Shown here piece after piece: positions 29,003-37,421 of a stretch of DNA of 64,000 bases; within the stretch, counting starts at the first letter, position 1, and the number at the start of each line of letters is the position of its first letter. A program made the translations under genes and the position numbers. Location: positions 1,802,001 through 1,866,000 of the forward strand of contig NC_009656.1 in assembly GCF_000017205.1 (NCBI RefSeq). Reading direction: 5' to 3'. The notes below the pieces were generated by a model. That model was not told the origin of the DNA. It did not search any database and saw only the letters and a list, made by a program, of their open reading frames with translations. This stretch comes from Pseudomonas paraeruginosa PA7 (GTDB lineage Bacteria; Pseudomonadota; Gammaproteobacteria; Pseudomonadales; Pseudomonadaceae).

Positions 29003-30775
29003 TCAGGACGTCAGGTCGAAACGCGCGAGAAGCCGCGTGGCCCAGGGCGCGAAGCGCCATTGCAGGGCGCCGAGATGGACCTCGCTGCCCACCGAGACCA
29101 CCGCCTTGTTGCGCTCCACGGCACGCACCAGCTTTTCCCCGACGGTGTCCGGGCTCAGCCGGCGACGCTTGTAGAAACGCTGGATCTTGGCCTGGCGCCG
29201 CGCCTGGCGCTCAGCATCCATTCCGGCTAAGCGGGTGGCCTGGACGATACCGGTGTCGACGAAGCCCGGACACACCGCTGTGACCCCGATCGAGCGTCCG
29301 GCCAGTTCCGCCCGCAGGCATTCGCTGAGCATCAGCACCGCGGCCTTGCTGGTGGCATAGGCCGGATAGTTGCGCGACGGCGCGAAGGCCACCCCGGAGG
29401 CGACGTTGACCAGGTGCCCCGGCTTGTTCGCCGCGACCATCTGCCGGCCGAACAGGCGGCAGCCGTCGATCACGCTCCACAGGTTGACCCGCAGCAGGCG
29501 CTCCCATTCAGCCGGCGAGGTGTCGAGCATCGGCCCGGCCATGCCGATGCCGGCATTGCTGACCACCACATCCGGGACTCCGAGATTGCCGCGGACCCAC
29601 TCGGCGAAGATCTCCATGGCCTGGGTGTCGCCGACGTCGACCTGGTAGGCATGGGCCGTGGCGCCCAGCGCGCGGGCCAGTTCGGCGCTGCGTTCGGCGG
29701 CTTCCAGGTCGAGGTCGGCGGCGAGCAGGCTGGCGCCGCGCTCGGCGAAGCTGAGCAGGGTCGAACGGCCGATGCCGCCGCCGGCGCCGGTGACCACCAC
29801 CAGCTTGCCACTCATCGAGCGCGCGTCGGGCCTGACCTGGGCGCGTTGCAGGGCGGGCGTGGGCGCGCCGGTTTCCTGGGCGTCGATGAACTCGCCGAGC
29901 CAGCCGGCCAGTTGCTCCGGTTCGGCCAGCAGTTGCCAATGGCCGACGCTCGCCTCGCGCCGCCACAGGCGCGGCGCCCACAGGCTCAGATGCTGGAACA
30001 GTTGGGCGCCGACGTAGCGATCGCGGGTCGGCACGATCAGTTGCACCGGCACCTCGGTGTGGCGCTTGCGCGGACGGAACAGGCAGCGGATGAAGTTGCC
30101 GCGGTACAGCTTGACGCCGTGCCGGCCGTCGCTGGCCTGGGTCGGGTTGACCGGCGGATGGCGCACGCCCTCGGCGCGCTTCAGGAACTGCGGCCAGAGC
30201 CGGGCCAGGCCCATGCTCCAGAGCAGCTCCGGGACGATGGGGGTGTGGAAGAAGGCGATGTACCAGGAATGGAGCAACTGGCTGGCCACCTGTTTCAGGG
30301 CCTTCGGGCTGCGCTGCCTGAGATGTTCGCGCATCCAGAAGCCGACGTGATCCAGGCAGGGCCCGGAGATCGAGGTGTAGGAGGCGATCAGCGCGCGGCA
30401 CTGCGGATCGGTGACGCTTTCCCAGGTCTGGATCGAGCCCCAGTCATGCGCTACCAGATGCACCGGGCGCTCCGGGCTGGTGGCGCGGATCACCGCCTGC
30501 AGGTCCTCGCTGAGCAGCCTCAGGTGATAGTCGCGGCTCCAGCGTGGCTTGTCCGAGGCGCCGGCGCCGCGCACGTCGTAGGCGACGATCCGGTAGCGCC
30601 CGGCCAGTTGGCGGATCAGCGGCAACCAGGTCTCGTGGTTGTCCGGATAGCCGTGCACCAGCAGCAGGGTCGGCTTGTCCGCCGCGCCCCAACAGTAGAC
30701 CGCCAGGCGTACGTCGCCGGATTGCACGAACAGGCGTTCCGGCTGCAGGTCGGGAAGGGCGAGGAGCGCGTTCAT
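29003..30775 (-). CDS. Alpha/beta-hydrolase fused to a short-chain dehydrogenase
   Basis: 590 residues. The N-terminal half (about 1-290) is an alpha/beta-hydrolase: VHGYPDNHETW and the nucleophile elbow AHDWGS, with Asp instead of Ser as in epoxide hydrolases and dehalogenases, and a C-terminal GHWQL histidine. The C-terminal half (about 305-590) is a classical SDR: TGAGGGIGRS, NAGIG, and active-site YATSK. Such double-domain proteins probably channel one product to the second active site; the substrate is unknown, a lipid or hydrophobic epoxide or alcohol being plausible. The ATG overlaps the M24-like gene by 4 bp. Confidence 0.85.
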   Translation of the reverse strand: MNALLALPDLQPERLFVQSGDVRLAVYCWGAADKPTLLLVHGYPDNHETWLPLIRQLAGRYRIVAYDVRGAGASDKPRWSRDYHLRLLSEDLQAVIRATSPERPVHLVAHDWGSIQTWESVTDPQCRALIASYTSISGPCLDHVGFWMREHLRQRSPKALKQVASQLLHSWYIAFFHTPIVPELLWSMGLARLWPQFLKRAEGVRHPPVNPTQASDGRHGVKLYRGNFIRCLFRPRKRHTEVPVQLIVPTRDRYVGAQLFQHLSLWAPRLWRREASVGHWQLLAEPEQLAGWLGEFIDAQETGAPTPALQRAQVRPDARSMSGKLVVVTGAGGGIGRSTLLSFAERGASLLAADLDLEAAERSAELARALGATAHAYQVDVGDTQAMEIFAEWVRGNLGVPDVVVSNAGIGMAGPMLDTSPAEWERLLRVNLWSVIDGCRLFGRQMVAANKPGHLVNVASGVAFAPSRNYPAYATSKAAVLMLSECLRAELAGRSIGVTAVCPGFVDTGIVQATRLAGMDAERQARRQAKIQRFYKRRRLSPDTVGEKLVRAVERNKAVVSVGSEVHLGALQWRFAPWATRLLARFDLTS

Positions 30776-31647
30776 GCGGCCTCCCGTGCTTGCGGCAGCA
30801 GTCCGCGCGCCTGCCAGCGGCGGACGTGCGGCAGGTCGTCGTCGAGCCAGTAGGCGTCGTCCTCGGTGACTACCAGCAGTTCCTCGAACTTGGCGCCCAC
30901 CCCGCGTAGCCCCAGGTGCGGTTCCACCGCCCAGAGACCGGGCGTTGGCGGGTGCTCGGAGCGCTTGCCGCCGGACCACAGCGGCGACCAGCCCTCGCGC
31001 CTGCCGGTGACCAGCGCGTTGCGCGTCAGGGTGTACAGGTTGCGCACGCCGAAGCGCGCCACCGAGGGGCCACGGCGATGACCGAGCTTTTCCACGCGAT
31101 GGGCGAGCACCTCGAAGGGATAGGCCTTGTGCCGTGGCTGGGTACCCTGGATCACGCACAGGCGGTCCACCGCCTGGCTGACCTCGGCCAGGGTACGGCG
31201 CTCGCGGACCAGGTCGAGGATGGTGCGGCGATGGACCAGCAGGTCGTCCATCAGCCGCTCCTGCATCAGGTTGTGGCCCAGCGCCCCGGAGTAGCCGACG
31301 TCGGCGGTATAGGCACCGAGGGTCGGCGCGCAGTCGAGGATGAACGGCATGCCGTCCTCCAGGCGCTGCTTGCCGGGGTAGAAGGCCAGGTTGAAGCCGC
31401 CGAGATGGCGCAGGCCATCGAAGCCCTTGAACGAGGTGCGGCTGCCGAACCAGGCGAAGGGCTGGTGGAACCAGTCGTCGACGCCGTGATCCAGCAACCA
31501 GGTTTTCATCAGTGCCGCGGCTTCCTTCTCGCTGATGCCGGGGCGCAGTTCGGCATGGATGGTTTCGCAGCAGGTATAGGCCAGTCTCTGGACCTGGCGG
31601 AAGTGTTCGAGATCGTCGGCAGTGGGTACCCAGGCGCCTTGGGGCAT
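30772..31647 (-). CDS. M24 (creatinase/aminopeptidase fold) family protein
   Basis: 291 residues with the pita-bread fold. Candidate metal ligands are Asp in FILDCAP, Asp in YTADVGYSG, His near LAHRVEKLGHR, Glu in AVEPHLG and Glu in KFEELLVVTE, so the dimetal site seems largely kept. There is no N-terminal creatinase domain, and the sequence is not close to methionine aminopeptidase. First gene of the operon; an inverted repeat lies about 29 bp before the start. Function unknown. Confidence 0.8.
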   Translation of the reverse strand: MPQGAWVPTADDLEHFRQVQRLAYTCCETIHAELRPGISEKEAAALMKTWLLDHGVDDWFHQPFAWFGSRTSFKGFDGLRHLGGFNLAFYPGKQRLEDGMPFILDCAPTLGAYTADVGYSGALGHNLMQERLMDDLLVHRRTILDLVRERRTLAEVSQAVDRLCVIQGTQPRHKAYPFEVLAHRVEKLGHRRGPSVARFGVRNLYTLTRNALVTGRREGWSPLWSGGKRSEHPPTPGLWAVEPHLGLRGVGAKFEELLVVTEDDAYWLDDDLPHVRRWQARGLLPQAREAA

Positions 31648-31674
31648 GGCTCTCTCCAGGCTGGCTTGTCGTTA

Positions 31675-31694
31675 TTGTGACATTGAATGATGTC
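31675..31694. promoter_or_regulatory. Inverted repeat upstream of the M24-like gene, possible operator
   Basis: TGACAT-TGAATG-ATGTCA is a perfect 6+6 inverted repeat about 29 bp upstream of the minus-strand start at 31647, suited to a dimeric repressor or activator. The neighbouring MerR gene is the nearest candidate binder. Confidence 0.5.
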
Positions 31695-31921
31695 ATGGTT
31701 GATGCTGGCCCATGGGCGGACATTGCGCCAGCCCTGGGAAGTCTCTTCACGCCGGTGTTACGGCACTTGCTACCAGCGCTGGAAGGCCCGTCGCAGAAGG
31801 CGCGCGGCGTTTCAACCGGGTTTTGGCGGTAGCGCCGAAAGGTGGGGAGACCGACGAGTCCAGTCTTTGGTTGGCGCCCACGCTACCCGTCACCGGCGAA
31901 GGAGCGTTCCGCCCTCGGTGG

Positions 31922-31959
31922 TTGTGGCCGTTCGGCGCGCCTGGCTATGATCCGCTTCC
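31922..31959 (+). promoter_or_regulatory. Possible leaderless promoter of the MerR gene
   Basis: TTGTGG (31922-31927) and TATGAT (31946-31951) are separated by 18 bp, and the -10 ends only 8 bp before the ATG. No Shine-Dalgarno sequence precedes the ATG, so the mRNA may be leaderless. Confidence 0.4.
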
Positions 31960-32769
31960 ATGAGCACACCCCTGACCCTCCTGCAGCGCCTGTTGCAACG
32001 TGGCGACCAACCCTCCGCCGACACCCGCGAATACAGCGTCGACGAACTGGCCCGCGCGGCCGGCAGCAGCGTGCGCAACGTGCGCGCCTACCAGGACCGC
32101 GGCCTGTTGCCGCCGCCGGAGCGGCGCGGTCGGGTCGGCGTGTACTTCGACAGCCACCTGAAGCGCCTGCGCCTGATCAACCAGTTGCTCGAACGCGGCT
32201 ACTCCAGCGCCAACATCAAGGAACTGCTGGAAGCCTGGGAGCAAGGCCGCGACCTTGACCACGTGCTCGGCCTGGACCAGGCGATCATCGGCGAATGGAA
32301 CCTGGAGACGCCCGGCAGCATCGGCTTCGACGAACTGCAGGCGATCTTCGGCGACGAACTGAACGACCGGGTGATCGACAAGGCCCAGGCGCTGGGCCTG
32401 CTGCTGTTCGACGGCGAGCGGATGAAGATCCCCAGCCCGCGGCTGTTCCAGGCCGGCCTGGAGCTGTACCGCAGCGGCATACCGCTGGAGGCGCTGCTCG
32501 ATCACCTCGGCGAACTGCGCAGCGATACCGAGCACCTGGCGGCGGGAATCGTCCGCCTGATCGTTACCCACCTGGTGGATGGCCGCGGCACCGACCTGCT
32601 GCCGGGGGCGCCGGACCTGCAGGAGCTGGCCAAGGTGTTCCTGCGCCTGCGGCCCCTGGCGGAACACGTGGTACAGGTGGAACTGGCGCGCGGCCTCAAG
32701 CTGTCGGCCAACGAAATGCTCGGCGAGCGTGTCGGCGAGATGCTGCGCAAGCTGGAAAAGCCTTCCTGA
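31960..32769 (+). CDS. MerR-family transcriptional regulator
   Basis: 269 residues. The MerR helix-turn-helix and wing are at about 24-90 (YSVDELARAAGSSVRNVRAYQDRGLLPPP, YFDSHLKRLRLINQLLERGYS). The long C-terminal part (about 100-269) lacks the metal-binding cysteines of MerR/CueR and is probably an effector domain for an organic ligand. It is transcribed away from the M24/hydrolase-SDR/PF10118 operon and is the likely regulator of that operon. Confidence 0.87.
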   Translation: MSTPLTLLQRLLQRGDQPSADTREYSVDELARAAGSSVRNVRAYQDRGLLPPPERRGRVGVYFDSHLKRLRLINQLLERGYSSANIKELLEAWEQGRDLDHVLGLDQAIIGEWNLETPGSIGFDELQAIFGDELNDRVIDKAQALGLLLFDGERMKIPSPRLFQAGLELYRSGIPLEALLDHLGELRSDTEHLAAGIVRLIVTHLVDGRGTDLLPGAPDLQELAKVFLRLRPLAEHVVQVELARGLKLSANEMLGERVGEMLRKLEKPS

Positions 32770-32776
32770 TCGGTCT

Positions 32777-33691
32777 TCAGATCTTCCGCGCCGCCGCCTG
32801 GATCTGCTCCCTTAGCCAGGCGCCGGCTGCTTCGCGCTCGGCGTCGCCGCGCCAGATCTGCACGTAGTCGAAGCGCGGGATCGCCAGCGGCGGCTCGCAG
32901 ACCGCCAGTTCCTCGGGCAGGCGCAGGCGTTCGAGAATGCGCTCGGCGATGGTCAGTACCAGGTCGGTGCCGGCCAGCAGCGCCGGGGCCACGGTGAAGT
33001 GCGGCAGGGTCAGCGCCACCTGCCGGCGCAGGCCGCGTTTCTCCAGGGCGCTGTCGACTTCCTCGGCCGGATTGTCCTGCAGCGAGACGCGCACGTGGCG
33101 GGCCGCCAGGTAGGCGTCGAGGGACAGGCCGCCGGTGTGGTCGAACAGGCTGCGGCGGCAGACGCAGACGAAGCGCTCCTCGAACAGGCGCCTGGCACGC
33201 ACGCCCTCCGGAAGCAGGGGGAAGACTCCCAGCGCGCAATCCAGTTGACCCTCGGCGACCTGCCGGGCGGTTTCCAGGCGCGGCTCCTGGATGATCCCGA
33301 AGCTCACCCCGGGCGCGAGCGCCTGTTGCTGGCGCAGCAGCGCCGGCAGCACCACCCAGGCGCCATAGTCGGACATACCGAGGCGGAAGTGCCGCCGGCT
33401 GCGCGCCGGCTCGAAGGCCGGTCCGCCGATCACCCCGCGCACCTGATCGAGGCTGGCCTGCAGTTTCGGCGCCAGTTCCAGGGCCAGGCTGGTCAACTGC
33501 ATGCGGCTTTTCACCCGCACCAGCAACGGGTCGCCGAACAGTTCGCGGAGGCGCCCGAGGGCATGGCTGACCGCCGGCTGCGACATTGCCAGGCGCTGCG
33601 CCGCTCGGGACACATGGCGTTCGCTGAGGAGCGCGTCGAGCACCACCAGCAGGTTGAGGTCGATACGGCGAAGATCATGAATCTGCTGCAT
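32777..33691 (-). CDS. LysR-family transcriptional regulator
   Basis: 304 residues from ATG 33691. The N-terminal winged helix (DLNLLVVLDALLSERHVSRAAQRLAMSQPAVSHALGRL) belongs to the NodD/LinR-like subgroup, followed by a substrate-binding domain (about 95-300). It is divergent from the YdcZ-family gene (88 bp apart), which is its probable target. It ends 7 bp from the convergent MerR gene. Confidence 0.9.
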   Translation of the reverse strand: MQQIHDLRRIDLNLLVVLDALLSERHVSRAAQRLAMSQPAVSHALGRLRELFGDPLLVRVKSRMQLTSLALELAPKLQASLDQVRGVIGGPAFEPARSRRHFRLGMSDYGAWVVLPALLRQQQALAPGVSFGIIQEPRLETARQVAEGQLDCALGVFPLLPEGVRARRLFEERFVCVCRRSLFDHTGGLSLDAYLAARHVRVSLQDNPAEEVDSALEKRGLRRQVALTLPHFTVAPALLAGTDLVLTIAERILERLRLPEELAVCEPPLAIPRFDYVQIWRGDAEREAAGAWLREQIQAAARKI

Positions 33692-33779
33692 GCCAGGTGT
33701 ACTAACTATCGATTTCCATTCGTGAAGTGGATAGCAAAAACTTCTCGCCAGAGGCAATGGCCGGACCAGGAGAAACTGC

Positions 33780-34235
33780 ATGCCCAATTATCTGATGGTA
33801 CTGATGGCCGTTTCGGTGGGCGGCATGGTGGTGCTGCAGGCCGGCAGCAACGCCTTGCTCGGAAGGCTGCTCGGCCACCCGCTGAGCGCCAGCCTGACCT
33901 CGCTCGGGGTCAGTCTCGGGGTGGTCAGCCTTGGCCTGCTGCTGGTGCGGGTGCCGCTGCCGGCTGCCGCCAGCCTCGGCGCCGCACCCTGGTGGAGTTG
34001 GCTCGGCGGGCTGTTCGGCGCGGCCTACCTGACGGTGGCGATCCTGGTCGCGCCGCGCCTGGGCGGCGCCACTTTCATCGCTTGCGTGGTGGCCGGGCAG
34101 ATGCTGGTCTCGGCGCTCTGCGACCAGTTCGGCTGGGCCGGCTTCCCGGTGCGGCGGTTGTCCTGGGAGGGGCATCTCGGCCTGGCGCTGGTGGTGGCGG
34201 GAGTACTGCTCCTGCAATGGCGGGGAAGGCTGTAG
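33780..34235 (+). CDS. YdcZ-family (small DMT, PF04657) membrane protein
   Basis: 151 residues with five predicted transmembrane segments. Motifs LQAGSNALLGRLLGHPL, FGAAYLTVAILVAPRLGGATFIA and DQFGWAGFPVRRLS are typical. These half-length drug/metabolite transporters act as dimers or pairs. Divergent from the LysR gene, which probably controls it. Confidence 0.87.
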   Translation: MPNYLMVLMAVSVGGMVVLQAGSNALLGRLLGHPLSASLTSLGVSLGVVSLGLLLVRVPLPAAASLGAAPWWSWLGGLFGAAYLTVAILVAPRLGGATFIACVVAGQMLVSALCDQFGWAGFPVRRLSWEGHLGLALVVAGVLLLQWRGRL

Positions 34236-34463
34236 GAATGGCATCGCCAGGGCTGTCAAGGGGAATCTGGCCTAGACCAAAATCTTCATCTGAAACTGTG
34301 ACAAGGTTGGCATGAATAGTTGTTGCAAAGCGTGTTGAAACCAAAGCTTCTTTTTCCCTCACTAGCGTCGTCGGGGTTCGAACAGCTTGCTGCCGAGTGA
34401 GCCTGCGGGCGTCACGGATGCGCTCGGCAGCCCTGTGTCACACCCAGACCTGGTGAGTCCCCG

Positions 34464-36542
34464 ATGATTTCGAAAAGCAGAAGAAGCTTCATCCGCCTGG
34501 CCGCCGGCACGGTCGGCGCCACCGTCGCCAGCAGCATGCTGCCGCCAAGCATCCAGGCGGCCCTGGCGATTCCCGCGCAGCGCCGGCATGGCAATCTCAA
34601 GGACGTCGAGCACGTAGTGATCCTGATGCAGGAAAACCGGTCCTTCGACCATTACTTCGGCACCCTCAAGGGCGTCCGCGGCTTCGGCGACCGCATGCCG
34701 ATCCCGCTGCCCGACGGCCAGCGGGTCTGGCACCAGAAGGGCAGCAAGGGCGAGATCCTGCCCTACCACTTCGACACCAGCACCACCAGCGCCCAGCGCG
34801 TCGACGGCACCCCGCACACCTGGCCGGATGCCCAGCAGGCCTGGAACGAAGGGCGCATGGACAAGTGGCTGCCGGCCAAGACCGAGCGCTCCCTGGGCTA
34901 CTACAAGGAACAGGACATCGCCTTCCAGTTCGCGATGGCCAACGCCTTCACCATCTGCGACGCCTATCACTGCTCGTTCCAGGGCGGCACCAACCCCAAC
35001 CGCCTGTTCCTCTGGACCGGCACCAACGACCCGCTCGGCCAGCACGGCGGCCCGGTGACCACCAACGACCACGACAGCAACGGCCCGGTGGAGCAGGGCT
35101 ACACCTGGACCACCTATCCCGAGCGCCTGCAGGCCGCCGGCATCAGCTGGCGGGTCTACCAGGACATGGCCGACAACTTCTCCGACAACCCGCTGATCGG
35201 CTTCCGCCAGTACCGCGGCGCGGCGCCCGACTCGCCGCTGATCGTCAACGGCCTGAGCACCTGGAAGCTCGACGCGCTGAAACGCGACGTGCTGGCCAAC
35301 GCCCTGCCGCAGGTGTCCTGGATCGTCGCCCCGGCCAAGTACTCCGAGCATCCCGGCCCGTCCAGCCCGATCTGGGGCGCCGAGTACACCTCCTGGGTAC
35401 TCGACGCGCTGACCGCCAACCCGGAGGTCTGGAGCAAGACCGCGCTGCTGGTGATGTTCGACGAGAACGACGGCTTTTTCGACCACGTCGCACCGCCGGC
35501 CGCGCCGAGCCTGAACAAGGACGGCACGCTGCGCGGCAAGACCACCGCCGACGCCACCCTCGAATGGCACACCAAGGGCGATATCCGTTATCGCAACCAG
35601 CCCTACGGCCTCGGCCCGCGGGTGCCGATGTACGTGATCTCGCCGTGGAGCAAGGGCGGCTGGGTCAACTCCCAGGTGTTCGACCATACCTCGGTGATCC
35701 GCTTCCTGGAGCAGCGCTTCGGGGTCATGGAGCCGAACATCAGTCCCTGGCGTCGTGCCGTCTGCGGCGACCTGACCTCGGCGTTCAACTTCGCCAACCC
35801 GAACGACGAGCCGTTCCCCGAACTGCCCGACACCAGCCAGGCCGACGCCATCGTCGCCAGCCAGATCAAGCTGCCGAAGCCGAAGCCGCCGGCGGTGGCC
35901 GCCATGCCCAGGCAGGAAATGGGCATCCGCCCGGCGCGCGCCTTGCCCTACGAACTCGGCGTGCACGCGCGCTACCGCAGCGGCGGAGACGCGCTGAGCC
36001 TGACCTTCGCCAACACCGGCAAGGCCGGCGCGGTGTTCCAGGTGTTCGACCTGCTCGATAGCGAGAGCCCGCCGAAACGCTACACCGTCGGCGCGCGCAA
36101 GCGCCTGCACGACAGCTTCCAGGGTGACGCCAGCGGCGACTACCACCTCGAGGTGCACGGTCCGAACGGTTTCCTCCGGGTCTTCCGCGGCAACCTGCGG
36201 CGCGACCTGGCGGAGCGCAAGGCGCCGCTGCCGGAGGTGCGGATCGACTACGAGCCGTTGTTCGGCAACCTGCGCGTGCAACTGATCAACCGTGGCCGCC
36301 ATCCGGTCAAGCTGACGATCAAGGACAACGTCTATCGCCAGGGCGAGCGGCGTACCGTCAACGTGCCGCCGGGACAGCGCCGGGAAGTCCGCTATTCGCT
36401 GCGCAGCAGCGGCAACTGGTACGACTTCAGCGTCAGCGCGCAAGGTACGGAAAGCTTCCTCCGGCGCTTCAGCGGGCGCATGGAGGATGGGCGTTCCGGC
36501 TTCAGCGACCCGGGCATGGGGCTGGGCACGCTGACCTTCTGA
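34464..36542 (+). CDS. plcN: Non-hemolytic phospholipase C PlcN
   Basis: 692 residues, the size of PlcN. A Tat signal peptide begins with SRRSFIRLAAG and ends near IQAAL. The phosphoesterase domain has the metal/catalytic regions VILMQENRSFDHYFG, HCSFQGGTNPNRL and FDENDGFFDHVAPP; two C-terminal DUF756 domains (about 500-690) follow. The enzyme is secreted by Tat and then the Xcp type II system and hydrolyses phosphatidylcholine and phosphatidylserine. It is phosphate-regulated in P. aeruginosa; the 228-bp upstream region has only a weak PhoB-like motif (AACTGTGACA near 34294). Confidence 0.95.
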   Translation: MISKSRRSFIRLAAGTVGATVASSMLPPSIQAALAIPAQRRHGNLKDVEHVVILMQENRSFDHYFGTLKGVRGFGDRMPIPLPDGQRVWHQKGSKGEILPYHFDTSTTSAQRVDGTPHTWPDAQQAWNEGRMDKWLPAKTERSLGYYKEQDIAFQFAMANAFTICDAYHCSFQGGTNPNRLFLWTGTNDPLGQHGGPVTTNDHDSNGPVEQGYTWTTYPERLQAAGISWRVYQDMADNFSDNPLIGFRQYRGAAPDSPLIVNGLSTWKLDALKRDVLANALPQVSWIVAPAKYSEHPGPSSPIWGAEYTSWVLDALTANPEVWSKTALLVMFDENDGFFDHVAPPAAPSLNKDGTLRGKTTADATLEWHTKGDIRYRNQPYGLGPRVPMYVISPWSKGGWVNSQVFDHTSVIRFLEQRFGVMEPNISPWRRAVCGDLTSAFNFANPNDEPFPELPDTSQADAIVASQIKLPKPKPPAVAAMPRQEMGIRPARALPYELGVHARYRSGGDALSLTFANTGKAGAVFQVFDLLDSESPPKRYTVGARKRLHDSFQGDASGDYHLEVHGPNGFLRVFRGNLRRDLAERKAPLPEVRIDYEPLFGNLRVQLINRGRHPVKLTIKDNVYRQGERRTVNVPPGQRREVRYSLRSSGNWYDFSVSAQGTESFLRRFSGRMEDGRSGFSDPGMGLGTLTF

Positions 36543-36550
36543 AGCCGCGC

Positions 36551-36573
36551 GGGCCCGCCATGGCGGCGGGCCC
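36551..36573. terminator. Bidirectional hairpin between plcN and the lipoprotein gene
   Basis: GGGCCCGCC and GGCGGGCCC form a 9-bp stem with the loop ATGGC. It lies between convergent genes, 8 bp after the plcN stop. The following run is only TT, so it is not a classical T-tract terminator. Confidence 0.6.
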
Positions 36574-36579
36574 TTGCGC

Positions 36580-37308
36580 TCAGTCGCGATAGCGCGGCGG
36601 CGGCGCGTAGCCGGGGCTGTCCTGGCGGTCGGCGGGAAATGCCTGCGGACCGTCGGCCGGCGCCTCGCGGCCGCTGGCCGGGGCGTCCAGCTCGAACAGG
36701 GCCACGCCGATCACGCCGAGGTTGCGGCTGTCGCCGGCGGCACTGTTGCTGGCGTAGGCATCCTCGGGATTGGCGAAGCGGAACGCCGCGACTTCCCGCG
36801 TGCTCTTGCGGAAGCCCTCGATCACCAGGCTGGCGCCCGGTTCCAGCACATAGCCACGGTTCTTCAGGCTGCCCGGCTGGCCGTTGAGCACGTCCAGGCC
36901 GTCCACCGTGGAGACCACTTCGTAGGTCGCGCTGCCGAGGTTGTTCAACCACAGACGGTAGCGCTGGCCGTCGCGGCCCTGCAATTGCAGGGTGCTGCGG
37001 TGCTGCACCAGGTCGAACTTGCCACCGTCTTCGTCGAGCACCGCGAAACCCACCCGGCCCTTGGCCAGGGGCAATTCCTTGAGGGCCCGGCCGTCGAAGC
37101 GACGCGCGCTGTAGAACACCTGGCGGCGATCGACCGGCTGCTCCGAGACACGCCGCAGGGCCACCGAAGTGACCGGGGAGGCGACGCCTTCGCCCCACTG
37201 GGTGCCGAGTCGCTGGTTGGCCGGCGCCCCGGCCTGCTGCTGCGGCAGGCTGCAACCGCCGAGGGCCAGCAGGCCCAGCAGTAATACGGATGACAGTGTT
37301 TTGCGCAT
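36580..37308 (-). CDS. Putative lipoprotein of unknown function
   Basis: 242 residues from ATG 37308. A lipoprotein signal peptide ends in the lipobox LGGC (Cys about residue 20), with Ser at +2, which favours sorting to the outer membrane. The mature part contains a beta-rich central region and a Pro-rich tail (GYAPPPRYRD). I do not recognise the family. It lies between plcN and the phosphonate-type transporter genes, transcribed convergently with plcN. Confidence 0.7.
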   Translation of the reverse strand: MRKTLSSVLLLGLLALGGCSLPQQQAGAPANQRLGTQWGEGVASPVTSVALRRVSEQPVDRRQVFYSARRFDGRALKELPLAKGRVGFAVLDEDGGKFDLVQHRSTLQLQGRDGQRYRLWLNNLGSATYEVVSTVDGLDVLNGQPGSLKNRGYVLEPGASLVIEGFRKSTREVAAFRFANPEDAYASNSAAGDSRNLGVIGVALFELDAPASGREAPADGPQAFPADRQDSPGYAPPPRYRD

Positions 37309-37421
37309 TGGCTTTTTCCTCTCCCTGGACAAGTGGAGGCGGGGCGCCTCCGTGATGGCTCTGACCACCACCGAGGATGGATCTTCGACGCGAGCCGAAA
37401 AAATTTCCCCGGCGCCGCTGG

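Larger units (their letters stand above)
31648..31959. other. 312-bp divergent intergenic region between the M24 operon and the MerR gene
   Basis: It holds the inverted repeat near the M24 start and the putative leaderless MerR promoter. No small ORF with a ribosome-binding site is seen. Confidence 0.5.

Noticed and set aside
29003-31750. A single 915-residue reading frame joining the hydrolase-SDR fusion to upstream sequence
   Set aside because: The upstream part is the out-of-frame shadow of the M24-like gene; the conserved start is ATG 30775 in a 4-bp overlap.
34283-34305. PhoB box in front of plcN
   Set aside because: AACTGTGACA resembles one half-site, but the second repeat at 11-bp phase is poor. 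Phosphate control is known for plcN, yet this motif cannot be called.
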